Under the pieces are notes generated by a model. The model was not told the origin of the DNA, did no database searches, and saw nothing but the letters and a program-made list of their open reading frames with translations. From the NCBI GenBank assembly GCA_031359995.1, contig JANMAT010000174.1:1-12271 (forward strand): a stretch of 12,271 nt of DNA, given 5' to 3'. The position numbers and the translations under genes are program-made. Shown here piece after piece: positions 12,271 to 12,271 of the stretch (the first letter of the stretch is position 1; every line of letters begins with the position of its first letter). The stretch comes from JANMAT01 sp031359995 (GTDB lineage: Bacteria; Actinomycetota; Acidimicrobiia; Acidimicrobiales; Ilumatobacteraceae).

Positions 12271-12271
12271 A

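Noticed and set aside
1..12271. CRISPR arrays, insertion sequences, attachment sites, tRNA or rRNA genes
   Set aside because: No regularly spaced repeats, transposase motifs or recognisable RNA gene sequences were found on reading both strands.

Overview
The window is very GC-rich, densely packed DNA. Four genes carry an actinobacterial-type -10 box (TANNNT) 6-7 bases before the start codon, and a fifth carries a weaker match. Together with the protein families (a secreted DUF3152-like metalloprotease with NLNL/ANL/VVD modules, a TraR/DksA zinc-finger protein, XylE-type extradiol dioxygenase, IclR regulator), this suggests an actinomycetota chromosome, perhaps Acidimicrobiia-like. That placement is inference; there is no rRNA or other marker here. 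No mobile element, tRNA, rRNA or CRISPR array was seen, and no gene-free stretch exceeds 300 bases.

Layout. Left block (1-2802): a minus-strand run of an HNH-like zinc protein, an amidase-signature enzyme and the N-terminal membrane part of a probable molybdopterin oxidoreductase cut by the window edge. Diverging from it is a small DksA/TraR-type protein. The left edge has G12 and C11 homopolymers, so its sequence there may be unreliable. Central block (2812-7427, minus strand): an operon in transcription order of a heme-oxygenase-like diiron protein (TenA/PqqC superfamily), an ATP-grasp subunit and a phosphohistidine subunit of a split PEP-synthase-like enzyme resembling phenylphosphate synthase, and an IclR regulator. 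Diverging from it (7578-7901, plus strand) is a small [2Fe-2S] ferredoxin whose cysteine pattern is that of xanthine-oxidase small subunits. An unrelated secreted metalloprotease (7898-9562, minus strand) lies next. Right block (plus strand): a XylE-type catechol 2,3-dioxygenase, a histidine phosphatase with an N-terminal extension, and a nitroreductase-fold flavoprotein.

The exciting reading is a phosphorylation-primed aerobic route for a phenolic compound: (1) the two PEP-synthase-like subunits phosphorylate the phenol with ATP; (2) the diiron protein, fed by the ferredoxin, hydroxylates the aryl phosphate; (3) the histidine phosphatase removes phosphate to give a catechol; (4) the catechol 2,3-dioxygenase opens the ring. 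Steps 1 and 4 rest on clear family resemblance; steps 2 and 3 are inferred from context. Precedents for parts of it are phenylphosphate synthase of anaerobic phenol degraders and, as I recall, the 4-cresol pathway of Corynebacterium glutamicum (CreHI kinase, P450 oxidation, CreD phosphatase). A diiron heme-oxygenase-like enzyme in the oxidation step would be new to my knowledge.

Independent DNA evidence ties the two halves together. The promoters of the ferredoxin and of the dioxygenase both carry the same three half-sites, CGTTC / CGTTC / GAACG, at offsets 0, 20 and 34 bases, and the last ends 42-43 bases before the respective start codons. A palindrome plus a direct repeat is the layout known for IclR-family activators of aromatic catabolism (PcaU, PobR), and an IclR gene closes the central operon. 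The right and central blocks are therefore probably one regulon despite the metalloprotease between them.
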